A DNA stretch of 64,000 nucleotides, taken from NCBI GenBank assembly GCA_964036155.1, contig OZ038422.1, positions 58,737,201 to 58,801,200 on the forward strand, in the 5' to 3' direction. The notes beneath the pieces are model-generated. The model had not been told where the DNA came from, made no database searches, and saw only the letters and a list, made by a program, of their open reading frames with translations. Made by a program: the position numbers and the translations under genes. This stretch comes from Diploscapter coronatus. Taxonomy: Eukaryota; Nematoda; Chromadorea; Rhabditida; Rhabditidae. Each line of letters opens with the position of its first letter. Positions within the stretch are counted from its first letter, which is position 1. Shown here one piece after another: positions 1 through 12,224 of this stretch.

Positions 1-3000
1 GGACTCCGCCCTGCTGAGTCTGTTCGATTTGGGCAGGGAGGTGATCGCTCAGACAGTCGAGCCTGGACAAGCCATCGAACGGCTGCAATCATTACCGGTA
101 TAATTTTTTTTGTTTTTGTTTTATTTTTTCTATTTTCCAGGTATTGACGAACAGTCTGCCCTCGCTGCTGTTCGACGCGACTTCCCTGCTCGAGTCCTTC
201 CTCAAATCGGCACCCGATCCTGAAGAGGCCAGGAAGAAATTTATCGAATTCATTGATCTCGTCAAGAAAAAGGTGATATTTAGCATCTTTTTCTTTAGAA
301 TGTACTGAATTTGGTTAAATTTCTGTAGACGGCACGCTCTGTGCAGCTTGTAATTTGACATGGCTTTTGTCAGGACTTTTCCAATTTTAGATTTTTAGTT
401 TCAAAAACAAAATGACTTATTGTTTTGCAGTACATTTGCGAAGACGTTCTCAACCCCGAACTCGATGTGCTCGAGGCCCAGCTTCCTGACAATAAGACGC
501 AAATCGTCCGATTGAAGACCAAATTATTGTGAGTTGTTTTCTTGAATTATTTATATTTGATTTTATTCAGCTACAAGCAGTCCAAATTCAATTTGCTTCG
601 AGAAGAGAGTGAAGGCTATGCGAAATTGATAACCGAACTGCTTGAGATAAACGGACAGTGGAATGGACTCGGAGTGGATGATGTCATAAACAGAATGCTC
701 TGTCTCATTGGTATGTTGGAATTGTTTTTATTTGTATTTATTTTTCTTGAAATTAAAGAATTTTTTGATGTTTATGTACTAGCCATTCAAAATTTGCCGC
801 AATTTTTCATTTCTTTTTGTTCAGATTTCTAGAGCTCCACTTGAAACTACTCATGAATTTCATATTTATAATTCTTCTAAACCATTTTTTCAGAACCATT
901 ATGTTTCAGGTCAATTTAACCTGGACCCGAATCGAGTGACAGACATAATAATCGAGTGTTTCGAATGCGCTTCCTCCCCGCAGGACAGACTGTTCTTCAC
1001 GAAGCTGCTCAAGAAGATCGATGTGGTGCCTGCCTACATCTGCAACATTCTCGGGTTCAAATTCAGTGTCTGTCAGGTAGTTTTCATTCTTCATTTGGAT
1101 ATATTTTTTGAAATTTTAAATGATTTCTTTATTGTTTTTTACTGCAGGGTCAAGGCAGAGAGACTCCGTTTGCCCTGTACACAGTGGCTGCTTACCTCAT
1201 CCATTTCCACATCATCCAAATGCTCGATTTATTGGGATTCGTGAGTTCAAATGAAAAACTTGATTGAGAAGTGAACGTTCAGATGATGCCGAAGGCAGAT
1301 GGAATCAAGGAGACTCACAAAGCGAGGGCTGCGAATGCGACTGCAAGGATAAGCAAGGTTGATTCTCCTACCATTTCTCTATCAAACAAACTTACTCTGA
1401 GCATAATTTGTTAGAGTAAGTTCAGACTTGTTCGTCCTAGCACGAACAGTGGAAAATAGCATTATTTGTGGAAAGGGCACAGAGTAACTAGTCATTTTCG
1501 CGGTAAACTAGTTCTCAATGTTCGTGCTTGGACGAACACACTGAACGAGCTCTTAGAGATTGTTTTGGTTTTGAAATTTGAACTAGCATTTTCAATGAAG
1601 AAAGTCATTTTCATTTTCAGGCAGAAACAATATCGACAGCCTCGATTCCCATCGACTCGAAGTCGTCTTCGCTGTTCGACTCTTTGTCAGATTCGATCGT
1701 AAGCAGCAACAGCAATGCCTCCATTCAAGGAGTCTCTCTGGCCACTGTAGCAGCGATTCAGGAAATGGAAGACCAGAAAATCGCCGATCCTTTTCTTGAG
1801 GTAAGCAGAAATTTTCGTGTGGTAGGAAATCTCTTAACTTTGAGAACTAGTATGTAAGACTAAGTGTAGGTAAGGGAGTGCTCTCTCATTTTGCATATTT
1901 TCTCTGCATATTGTGAGATTTCTGAGTTGTCCAAGTTCATTTTTAAAAATAGATATGTTAATTTAAAGTGGATTTTCATTGCAGGAGAAAGTGCTCAGTT
2001 CTAACCAAAAGCTGGGTCTGCTGTGTGCGCTGCTCGAGCTGAAGAATTGGAAATACGCGCAGATGCTGCTCGATCGATTGCCTGAGTTCTACGCGACTAT
2101 CCTCAGGTACATTGATTCTATTGTCATTTTCTAGACACGACAAGATATGAAGGAAAAGTAGTATAGAAGCTAAATAAAAAGTCTTTCATTCTAAATAGCA
2201 TATTTTATGTCATTTTGTTCGTGTACAGTCGTGGGCCATAAGAGTTTTTTTTTGGAAAAACGTGCTATGTACGAAACGAGAGAGTAGAGAAGATGAAGAA
2301 AGGGAAGATATAGTGCCGAAAAACAACCAGGAAGCTCGAAACGAAAAGTGACCACTTTCAATGCAATTGCACCAAAATAGAAGGACGTAAGGCATTCGCA
2401 ATTTTTGACCATAATCCCAAAACTCTTTTGATCCACAACTGTATACTATTTAATGCGTTCGTTCATTTTGCAGCGTGCGAGTTTGCCGAGCTCTAGCAGA
2501 CATGATCGATGACTCGATCCACGATTTCTACATGCAGAAATGCGATCGGCGTTTGCCCGGCCTGCCCCAATCCGTCAGGGAATCCCTTGTCGAGCCTGAT
2601 GAAAACTCACTTTCAAAGGTAAGCGCAGATTCAGTTCTTCTTCATCATTTTTATGTGGATGTCTCCAGGTGAATTCCTGGACAGAATTGATCGCGTTCTC
2701 GAATGTGCTCTCGTATCTCGGCCCTCGAATCGGCTACAGTGCCAGGACTCTCACGAAACTCGTCAGATTGGTCACCGTCTTCTATGAGGAGCACAAGAAG
2801 GGAATCATTAGCTGCAGTCAGACAGGTTTGTCATTTTTTAATCTTTATATTCAGTTATTTCAAGTTATTGCATTTTTATTTTAAATTTCGTAGAGATACT
2901 TGCAAAATTCATTCGTCTTGTTACTAGGTTAGGGTAGTCATGAGCAGGTAGAATTGCCCAAACATTCTATGCTGTGAGTTGATTTTGGAAACAATATTAT

Positions 3001-6000
3001 TTATCAACCCATTAACCACGTTTCAAAGAAGAATCGATTTTACTACAAAATGAATTAATTTTACTTTAAAAAATCCAGTTTGTCGGAGTTTATTTTCCCT
3101 ATTTCAGACCTGAATTCAATGATGGACATAATCGATGAATTTCTTCTTCCCTCCTTGAGTCTGGCAGAAATGAACAGTGCCCTGTCAGAGGAACTCTGGA
3201 CTCTGCTGCAGGGATTCTCCTATGAAATTCGATATCGTCTGTATGGAAGGTTTGTCAAAGAAATTATGAATTTTCAGCAATCCTTTATCAACCTTTTCAA
3301 TTATCTTTTCCCTTTCCAGGTGGAACAGTCACACTGCCCGTTACAGCGAAATCGGTGTGGTTCGAGCGAAAGTCATCGGCAGGACCAAATACGTCTTGAA
3401 GTGAGAAATCATCGTTTTTGTTTGTTTTCAAAGTTATGAGAATTTTTTCAGGCGACTTTCGAAGGACACTGTTCGGATAATGGGCAGGCAACTTGGGAAA
3501 CTGGCTCATCTCCATCCTATGGCCATGTTTGATTATCTCCTCAGTCAGGTACAACCTTCTTCTTTCTAGAAAAGTTGCCATTTTTGGCTTGTTCACACAA
3601 TAAAAAAAAACTTCTCTGACAACTTAAAAATGAACGAAGAAAAATGTGACTAATATTATTCTCTATAAAGGTAACGAATTTGTCTGTCACTGGTTCTGAT
3701 AATTTTCAACTCATTAAATTTTAGGTGCAAACATTCGACAATCTGATCGGCCCAGTCGTGGACAGCATACGATTCCTGACCAGCCTCGAATTCGATGTCT
3801 TGTCGTGTAAGAATCAATCAGTTCATTCCAACTCCAAGAGAACTTTCAGTCTGCATAATCAGTCAATTGTCGAATCCGTCCAAACAACAGCTCAAGGCCT
3901 CCGATGCAACACTCAGTCCTTGGCTTATCGCTCTTGCCAATTTGGTAAGAATCTCGTCTTTTTTAAAGTATAGGTAGAGTGCAAATGCTCAAATTTGAGA
4001 AAGTTTGACGAAGTTTAATCTTGAAAAAAATGCGAAGTTAAATCGTAACTTCGATCCATATCTTCAATTATTTATCATAAAAATCACTATTCTCGTCACA
4101 ACTTCTTGTTTATTTGCGAGTGTTTACAGGTCGGATCGATCTACAAAAAGTACCCAATGGAATTAAACGGGATGCTCGAATATGTCGCCCACCAACTACG
4201 CAATTCGAAAAGGTTTCTCACATTTTCAAAAATCGTTTTTTTCTTACTTTATCAATTCAGCTTCGATCTTCTATTGGTCCGTGAAATAATCCAGAACATG
4301 TCGTGGGTCGAGAGTTCCACAGGACTCACGAATGAACAAGTCGAGGCTCTGTCTGGCGGGGAAGTTCTCAAACAAGAGGTCATTTTTTTTGTTTATTTTT
4401 AGCATCTTGAAATAATAGTATAACTTTAGCTAATATTATTCTCACTTTTTCTCTTGACATCCTTATTTTACAAGGCTTGGTTATTCATTCTACTATTTTC
4501 AGGCAGGAGGCTTTTCAACAGCTCGGAACAAGCGTGCTTCTGTGCGACTGAAGGACGCACTTCTCAAGGATAATTTAGCGGTATGACTTCTGAATAATTC
4601 GAGATTATTTTCTATCGATTGCAGGTGTCCTTGTGCATTCTCATCGCCCAACAGCGCGAGTTCATCGTTCATGAGGATGGACAAACGCTGCCTCTTAAAC
4701 TGGTTGGAGAAATGATGGATCAGGTGGGTTTTTATTAAATTTACTCCGAAGATGATCTTTCGTGGAGTTTTGATAAGAAAGATATTTACAATTTCAACCA
4801 AAAATATTTATCTCTAAGTGCCGCGACACCCTGCAGCAGCTGGTTGCTTTCCTCCTCTCCTACGTGAAATGGGATGACTACGCGAAGCGAATGCCAACTG
4901 TGGGCGAGTTGCTGACGGAGTTCAGACTGCCTCTCGATGCTGCCATGTTCCTCGTCAGGCCCACCTACATGCCTAAGGTTGATTTTTATAAGCTTTGTTT
5001 TCAACCAGATCAATATTTCGCGAAATGACATTTTATGAATCATGTGAATGGGAACACGCATATTTATTTTCGATAGTTCGAAAGAAACAACTATTACCCT
5101 AAACAGAAATTTGCGATTTTTTATCAAGTCTTTTAGGTGCTTGCTATGTACGACGCCGCGAAGCGAGCCAAGCCATTGGAAGAGGGAAAGACTCGTTTGG
5201 ATTCTGCGCAGAAAATGGTCGTGTTCAAAGAAGTGCTGGATAAATTCCTGGATGAACTGTCCCAGGATCTGTCTCCCTGCCTTTCCCCTCACATCATCAA
5301 CGATGTCGCTAGCAGGTTGATATTTACTTTAGAAAATTGAATGATACTCTCTCTCTTTCTCTCATGTCTATGCACAGGCGAAAATAAGATGAGTTATAGC
5401 CCTTGTTTTCTTTTATCTCTTCTCCCCTTTGTATTAGTGGAATGAAGAGAAAGTAATTCGACAGTTTCAATAAAATTCGATTTTGACTTTCAGACAAATG
5501 GCGATCTTCTGGATGCTAAATCTGTACGACATCGAAGTGCCTGTGGCTGCGTACGAGAGAACGATCGAGGCAGTCAGGAAGCAGCTCAAGGATGTCGCTG
5601 ACAATATCGATATGGTAACGAAATTCATTTCCAATCAAATTCCCTTCTACTTTCTCGAATTTTCACCTTTACCCCTGAACATGAGATTTCATTATTCAAC
5701 CTTGCAAAACTGATGTCCGACTTGCGAGAAGATAAGCGCAATTGCGGTGTAGTGACTTATTTTTCCAATGCGATGGGAAACGTTTAGAAAATCTACTAGG
5801 GGCGGGCATTGTTTCAGCGGCAAGTTTCATGTAAATTGCAAGTCGAATTGATGCGTTTCAATAACTTTTCTGTCATTTTTGATAATTATTTACCATTTTC
5901 AGAGCAAATCCAAACGGGCGAAGGAAGAAGAAAGGCTGAAATCGTTGGAGGCAAAACTGAAAGACGAACAGAAGAGACAGACAGAGCATGTCGCGAGAAT

Positions 6001-9000
6001 CAGGGGTTGGATGCAGACTGCCAAGGACACCATCTTCGAGGAAAATAGTAGAACATTCATTCTCCTCTAGATAAAATTCATGGACCTCGTTCAGAACACC
6101 AACAAACGGCGGCCTTCTTCCAAATGTGCGTCTATTCACGAGCACTCTTTTCGGAAGTAGATGCGGTTCGTTTTATGGAATACCGTAAAATAAGAGATTT
6201 TAATTCATTTTTTTCATTGAAATTTAGGAATTACAACTTTTAGCAAGAAAATGAGAATAATTCAGATATACTGCGGCCGTCTGTTCATTTACCTGCACGA
6301 GCAGAGGACGACCTTCTTCATGTCGGTGCTCTTCGTTGACAAGGTAAACTATAATATCTATTCAAAGACATTCGATTTGGTGAAACTGGAAATTCGATAA
6401 ATGTTAGCATAGTCACAATGCGAAAATGCTAAGAGTAAAATATTGGACTACGAACATTGTTGTCTTAAAAGTGAGTACTTTTGGTCAAACTCTATTCCTC
6501 CTTTCTCTCGCTTTGGGGCAAAAGTACTCGCAGTCAAATAGTTTCCTCTTTTGCAGATATTCTCTGACGTGCTACCTCTGATATGCGGCCTGACAGAGAA
6601 CGAAGCGGCTTCGTACGGCAGATTCCTGGACATCATCCTCACGCAGTGCAACAAGTGGCACGCCAGCAAGCAACTCTATGAGGCGGTCAGTTCATTCTTT
6701 TCTTTCATTCATGAATCTTTACAGTCTGAAAAATTATAAGTACATGTAATTTTCATTAGCTTATACTTACCTCTACCGCTATTTGCTCAATTTTTGGTTT
6801 GGAAGTTTCACTTGCCGGGATTTTATGCCTAATTTCACTATCGTGATAGTCGTAATTCTTCATAAGACTAGAGAACGATTCAGGAATGCGCAGGCACTCC
6901 AGGTTTCATCGTGAAGAAGTCGGATTCTCCAGGCGAAGGACAGGGACTGATCTATGAGAATTTCCGAAAACTCTCCTACAAATGGCAGGTTGGGGATTAA
7001 ATGAATTGTTGGTGTCAATGCGTTTTTCTTCATCAATAATTTCAGCAAACTCTGCAAATGACATTCCAAGGCATCTTGTCTGATCCAAAGGCAGAATACG
7101 CCCTCCTGCGCAACAGTCTCATCGTCATGACTAAGGTGGGTCTTTGCAGAGTTTAATAATTGAAAATCAAAGCTTACCATTTGTTTTCCACTTGAATTTT
7201 ATCACACAACCATGCTTTTATGAAAGTAAAATAGGATAAAAAAAATCATTCAATATATTTGAATATTAATAATTGTTCAGATGATCAACTCGTTCCCGAC
7301 AATCTCTGAGCATCTGGCGACAATTGAGAAGGAAGTTGGGAAGGTGCGCGACAGGGAGAAGGGCTCGAGGGACGACCTCTCGCTCAAGGCTGCGAGCTAT
7401 GCGGGCAGACTTAGGTTGAGGGCCACCAAAACTATCGACACTGCTAACTATTGTGTATGTCGTTTTCAGCAAGATTATTCCAAATTATTGGCGAATATTC
7501 TGTAGAGACATTTTCTGGATAGAGCTTTACAAGTGCTTTTTTTTCTTTAATGATTTTATAAAGACCTATGAAGTTAGCACAAACTTGTCTTTACTTCAAT
7601 TAGAATTTTTCATGGATGAGAAATTTCAGATCCAGAGCAGAAAGGTCAAACCTGCAGCGGCAGCCGGAAAGAAGAAGGAGAACAAGGAATCGAAAGAAGC
7701 GAAGGAAGGGAAAGAGTCGAAAGATTCAAAGGAGACGAAAGAGTCCAATGCAAATTCGAATGAAGAGAAAGAGACTGTGAATGGGAAGTCCACCAAGGAG
7801 GAGAAAAGGACTGCAGCGAAGGACAAGAAGAAGCTGACTTCCTCGAATGAAAGTCTCAATGTGAGTCGAAATCTAGAAATCGTTTTTTTCATTATTGATA
7901 ATAAATATAGTTCATATAAGAGTGAAAGAACTCAGTTAGGTTTTGAAGATTAAATTCGAGAAAATGAAAAAAACTATACCCTTTTCTTCAACAACTTTAC
8001 ATTAGGATTACAAATTCATTGAAAAACAACGATTTCAATGTTTTGGAATTTTCAGAACGACGAAAAGCCTGCCAAATTGGCCAAGGAAACTCCGAAAGAA
8101 GCGGGTCCTCAGCCACCTCCAACTTCTAAAGCTTCCAAAGAGGAAAACAACAAGGACAAGGACAAGGAGAAAACTGCAACTAAGGACAGGAAACGATCTG
8201 CTCCGGTCACTGAAAACGTAAGTTAATTTATTCTTAACGATGATAATGGAATGTTGACAAGCTTGTAAAATGAAATTATTTTGATCCCACATTCATTCAA
8301 ATTCTTACAAATTCGTTTCAGAACGACGAAAAGCCAGCGAAAGCGGCCAAGGAATCTTCGAAGGAATCGGCTCCACCGACACCCACAGCGAGAATGTCGA
8401 AAGAGGAGAACAGCAGGGAAAAGGAACGAGAGAGGGAGAAAGAAAAAGAGAAGGAGAAGCCTGCTTTGAAGGAACGGAGACGGACCACTGGGTCAAATGA
8501 AAATGTGAGTTATTTGAATTTGAATGCAAATCTTCGAAAGTTTGAAAGGTTCTCAAAATTTAGTGTAATTTATTTATACATGCCTAAAATATTTAAAGGA
8601 AAAAAGATCTACAGGGCATATTTTCGCAGAAAATCAATTTTAGCAATACATTTTGCCAAACCTATTTGAAAGGGACTCAATCTAGTTATTCCGTCATTTT
8701 ATTTATTTCTGAAAATAATTTTAAAATTTCAGCACGATGATAAGTCGACAAAGTTATCGAGAGAAGCCTCAAAGGAACTCGCAGAAAAAGTCGCTGGTCC
8801 AAAACCTCCGAAGGAAGAAAATGGCAAGGAGAAGGAAAGGGAAAAGGAGAAGCCACTCACTAAGGAGCGGAAAAGGATTGCTGTGCCACATGAAAATGTA
8901 AATGAAATTCATTTTTCAACAATTTATTTAGTTGGGACTATTCTCGTCAGGGTTGAAAAGTTACTATTGATTTTTTTTGCTTTTTAGCATAATAAGCACT

Positions 9001-10121
9001 TCAAGAATGATATTGAATAATACTGTCTCCAATGAATTTATCGATATTTATTTCAGGTGCTTGCATATCTCCAACCTGACGGCAGGAAGAAGAAACGAAC
9101 AGAATCTGCAGACGAGGAGGTGAAACAGAGCAGCAGCAGCACTGAAAATGGCGAGGAATACGGTCCGAGCAGGCACAAGGAAAGGTAAGGAATTAATGGT
9201 TGATCACACAAAATGAGAATTTCTTTCTTTTAAGAATCAGATAATCATAGAAAATGAAATGTATACACAGATGGTTTTCTCACTCTGCAGATTTGCTTGG
9301 ATTCACAGAATTTGTGGAATCTCCGAAAGTTTTCTATAGGAAGCAAATTCTTGTTATAAGGCTTCAGATGGGAGGGTACCGAAAATTCCTTGGATCCAGG
9401 CACCGAGTTTTCTGCTAATCTAACCCCAATATGATGCATTTCATACTTGCATTTTGAGCGTTGCGAATTCAATAGAAAATCGTCAGGTCGTTTGACTATG
9501 ACTCGACAGAAATACAGAGTGGAAAGCAATAAATCGATGTTCAGGAAAGATGAAAGCAAGAAGACGTCTGAAAAGGACAGGGATGCGCAGAGGAAGGACA
9601 GAGACAAAGACAAGGATCGAGTCGAACATGCTGCCGCTGACAGGGAAAGGAGGGACAGAAGGGAGAAAGAGAAGGACAGACGGAGCAGAAGTCACGACAA
9701 AGACAAGGGCAAGGAGAAGGAACGGGAACGCGAGAGAGACAGGTTCCGAATTTGAAGTCATAGTTATTGGAAGTTCGAATTAAAATATGAAGCTGCAATA
9801 TTCCGAATATCATGATTTTTGATTTCATGGAAAGTTTAGTTTTTCGTCTTTGCCAAAGAAAGCCCAAAAATGCGTACGAAAATTTGTTCAACTCATTGAA
9901 GATATAGTAAACATGCTCATTTTTATCTTTCCTAAATGTATATTAAAGAATTGTGTTGAACGAACTGAACAACTATGGATTTGTTTTTGTCAAATTTAGA
10001 ATGATTCAATTTTAGGAAAAAGGAAACAGAACGGCACAAAAAAGATGAAAAGGAGAGAGACAAGCGGCAGGACGAAAAACTCGAAAAGCGAATAAGATCT
10101 TCGGATTCGGGCAAAAAATAG
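1..10121 (+). CDS. THOC2: THO complex subunit 2 (5'-truncated)
   Basis: Large scaffold subunit of the nuclear THO/TREX complex, which couples transcription to mRNA packaging and export. The window opens inside an exon; 37 exons give about 1575 residues, near the size of human THOC2 (about 1590), so only a short N-terminus is missing. Family signatures seen: GQFNLDPNRV and ILGFKF (exons 5), FEDVLS-like SLEFDVLS and SIYKKYPMELNGML (exons 15-17), NMSWVESSTG, and TENEAASYGRF. The last third (7630 onward) is a lysine/glutamate-rich, charged low-complexity tail ending RSSDSGKK. Exons: 1-97, 141-272, 431-528, 571-710, 910-1076, 1148-1240, 1283-1357, 1621-1800, 1985-2106, 2474-2618, 2669-2825, 3108-3249, 3320-3400, 3452-3548, 3725-3806, 3850-3944, 4130-4212, 4261-4378, 4503-4580, 4625-4723, 4819-4977, 5137-5315, 5494-5614, 5903-6047, 6071-6165, 6266-6343, 6557-6685, 6884-6988, 7046-7135, 7281-7454, 7630-7860, 8056-8217, 8322-8504, 8733-8897, 9057-9184, 9545-9742, 10016-10121. 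All phases join. The 6048-6070 junction is the least certain. Confidence 0.93.
1411..1546. repeat. Small foldback element in THOC2 intron 7
   Basis: Within the intron 1358-1620, a left arm around 1421-1448 (core TTCGTCCTAGCACGAACA) is matched in inverted orientation at 1519-1546 (core TGTTCGTGCTTGGACGAACA), with weaker pairing continuing outward (GTTAGAGTAAGTTCAG against CTGAACGAGCTCTTAGAG). The loop holds a second small inverted pair built on ACTAGT. It would fold into a hairpin with arms of about 30 bp in the pre-mRNA. No coding potential; likely a miniature mobile element or its relic. Confidence 0.6.
6471..6531. repeat. Short inverted repeat in THOC2 intron
   Basis: GTGAGTACTTTTG at 6471-6483 faces CAAAAGTACTCGC at 6519-6531, a 13-bp inverted pair with one G-U position and a 35-nt loop, inside the intron 6344-6556. 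Too short to classify. Confidence 0.5.
8056..8897 (+). repeat. Three tandemly duplicated THOC2 exons
   Basis: Exons 8056-8217, 8322-8504 and 8733-8897 encode paralogous segments of about 55-60 residues. Each opens with NDEKPAK or HDDKSTK, continues through a KE(T/S)(P/S)KE-type stretch and a Pro/Ser patch, then SKEEN or PKEEN, a charged KEKEREKEK run, a TKDRKR / LKERRR / TKERKR motif and a closing (T/S/H)EN. The tail of exon 7630-7860 (KEEKR...KDKKK...NESLN) looks like a fourth, diverged copy. Every copy is a multiple of three and begins and ends at phase 0, so exon skipping would keep the frame. Confidence 0.85.
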
Positions 10122-10132
10122 AATTATTTTCA

Positions 10133-10138
10133 TTTATT
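10133..10138 (-). terminator. Poly(A) signal for the ML-domain gene
   Basis: AATAAA read on the minus strand, 141 bp past the stop codon at 10279. It lies only 12 bp beyond the THOC2 stop on the opposite strand, so the two convergent 3' ends almost certainly overlap. Confidence 0.5.
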
Positions 10139-10278
10139 TTATTTTTAATTAATTTGAATTCGTTGTTTCTATCTGTTGAAATGAAATGTTTTATCTCGAA
10201 AGAAACGTTGAAAATTATGCGATAGTTAACCAGCATATTCAGATTCTGAATTAATGGTAGAACTAATCAGATCCAGAT

Positions 10279-11322
10279 TTAAGCCTCGAGTTTGACGAGG
10301 AAAATGAAGCAGATGTCCTTGGCCTCTCCATCACGAGACAGAATCCAGTTGACTTGGATATTCTCATTCTGGAATATGCTTGATTTTCCTTTCAATTGAA
10401 TTGAAAATGACTTACCAAAGGGTACTGATGCATCATCTCAATTTCCCAATTATAGGAATATGCGGTGCCCTTCTTAAGGGGACATTTCAGGCCTGAATGT
10501 AATTTGATAATGTCACTATTACATAGGTAATCAATGATATGTGATAGAATAGGGTCATTCGAAATTTAAACTTGGAAAAATTCGGAATCGGTGTTAGAAT
10601 TGACATTTTTGTGATCCCTGAAGCGAAACCGAGTTTCCAGAACCCAAATTTTGCCATAATCGGAGTCGAAATTCCGAACGTTGTTGTGACAAGTTTGAAA
10701 ATCAAATTCGATTGAGCTGGTTATTGAAATTCACTCCTTGTCACTATCTAACTAAACTTCTCCCTAATTTGAAAAAGAAAGGTAAATGCTGACTAGATTT
10801 GCAAGCATCGTCAGTCTCCATGGGGAAGTCGACATAGCTGTTCGAGCCGAGCTTGGCCTTGACCTTGGTCTTCATGGTGGCGATATCCTCGTTCGGAGTG
10901 AAGTTGACCCTGATCTTGGGAGTGGTGCCCTGCTTAATGAGGCACTGCTTCTTGCCTCCTTCTAACTCCTTCACCGTGCAGCCGTCAATTTCCACTCCAT
11001 TCAATGTTGAAAGCGAGTCTTAATTATATATATTTCGAACAAAATATTTACAGAAAAATCTTTAAGAGCAGTGACATAGTGACATCTTGATCTATGAAAA
11101 GTACTGAAGAGATAATGGGTAATTACTATATCTTTCTTGTGATATTTCAATCTCTTTCATCAATTTCGTCGCTGTTCTTCGAAGTTATCATCCAACATTC
11201 GGTGAAGATCAGCTTCGATTTTTAAAGTAAAATGACTCACTGCAATTCTTGAATCCTATTGGGACGAAGCCTGCGGTAGAAATAGCAATGAGCACGGAGA
11301 TGAAGACAAGCCGAAGCATCAT
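10279..11322 (-). CDS. Secreted NPC2-like ML (MD-2-related lipid recognition) domain protein
   Basis: Exons 11322-11241, 11018-10794, 10492-10416 and 10368-10279 join in phase to give 157 residues. A hydrophobic leader (MMLRLVFISVLIAISTAG) predicts secretion. The mature part follows the ML/NPC2 pattern: KNCNS near the N-terminus, a DGC cysteine, a second KKQC cysteine, CKSSLKCPLKKG (the C...C-P-...-G motif) and a Y-x-Y motif before strand WEIEMM. ML proteins form a beta-sandwich that binds sterols or other lipids, often in endosomes, lysosomes or outside the cell. The exon 2/3 junction uses a weak donor (GTCAGC), but phase and the CP-G motif support it. An acceptor-like TTTTACAG lies 8 bp upstream of the ATG. 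Ligand and tissue cannot be inferred. Confidence 0.88.
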
Positions 11323-12224
11323 TTTCGGTCCTGTAAAATCCAATGAACTCTCGATGGGAATGGCATTTTCAAAGAGACGGCGATATTTATAATGCAATTT
11401 TTCGTATATGAATTTTAATGGTTTACGCAAAAAGTCATGAGTCATTCCATCAAAATCTTTATCTGGTCTAGTGCTAAACTATGGTTATCGTAAAAGTTAA
11501 AATAATATCTGATAATCTAATTGTAAAATGTACAAAATTCAAAGAGCAAAATTGAATGGATTTGATCCATTTGATCAAAATAAGAGAAAAACCAGGCTGA
11601 GATGTTGGTGCAATAAAAGTCTGCTGGACATAGAGTCGGGATGAGATTAAGAGATGAAGGGGAGAAACAGGGCTATAAATCACAAAGGCAGGACATTTTA
11701 TTGAGCAGAACAGCAGATGTGCTCGCTCGAATGAATGAGATCACCGAGCAGACAAGTGGACTGTTTAGATAAATGCACAAACACAATCAATCGAATGACA
11801 GACAAAGTGAAGAACTAGGAAATTCGAGAGCCACAATCATTTGGTCATTCGTTCCACAAACTAATTGTTAGTTGAAGCAATAGTCAAAACTGAGCACTAT
11901 ACTTCAAATTGATCTAATTGCATCAAATTGATTACATATTACTTTCATATCAAGTTCAAAACAAATTTTTTATCTTCTATATTATTGTGGCATTTCACGA
12001 GTAATGCAACAGGTGAATTCCTGAAAATAGGCTAATGCTTGAAAAAGTATAAATTAAAAAAGCTATAAATACTGAATACGCGTAAATGAGTGTATTTGAT
12101 ATATACAAATAGAGTATTATTATATTGTGAAATTAGATAATCATCTAAATAATTAGATATAATGGCTAGAATAAGCGAATATCCTAAGGTAAAGTTGAAA
12201 ACAAAGAAAGACTGAATAAATATT
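11323..12224. other. Intergenic region
   Basis: About 0.9 kb between the 5' end of the ML-domain gene and the 3' end of the F-box gene, both on the minus strand. It is AT-rich with no convincing exon on either strand. It should contain the promoter of the ML-domain gene, but no motif stands out. Confidence 0.6.

Noticed and set aside
9245..9891. Several minus-strand frames of 90-120 codons
   Set aside because: Reverse complement of the Lys/Glu/Arg-rich THOC2 tail gives Ser/Leu/Phe-rich frames without stops; typical shadows.
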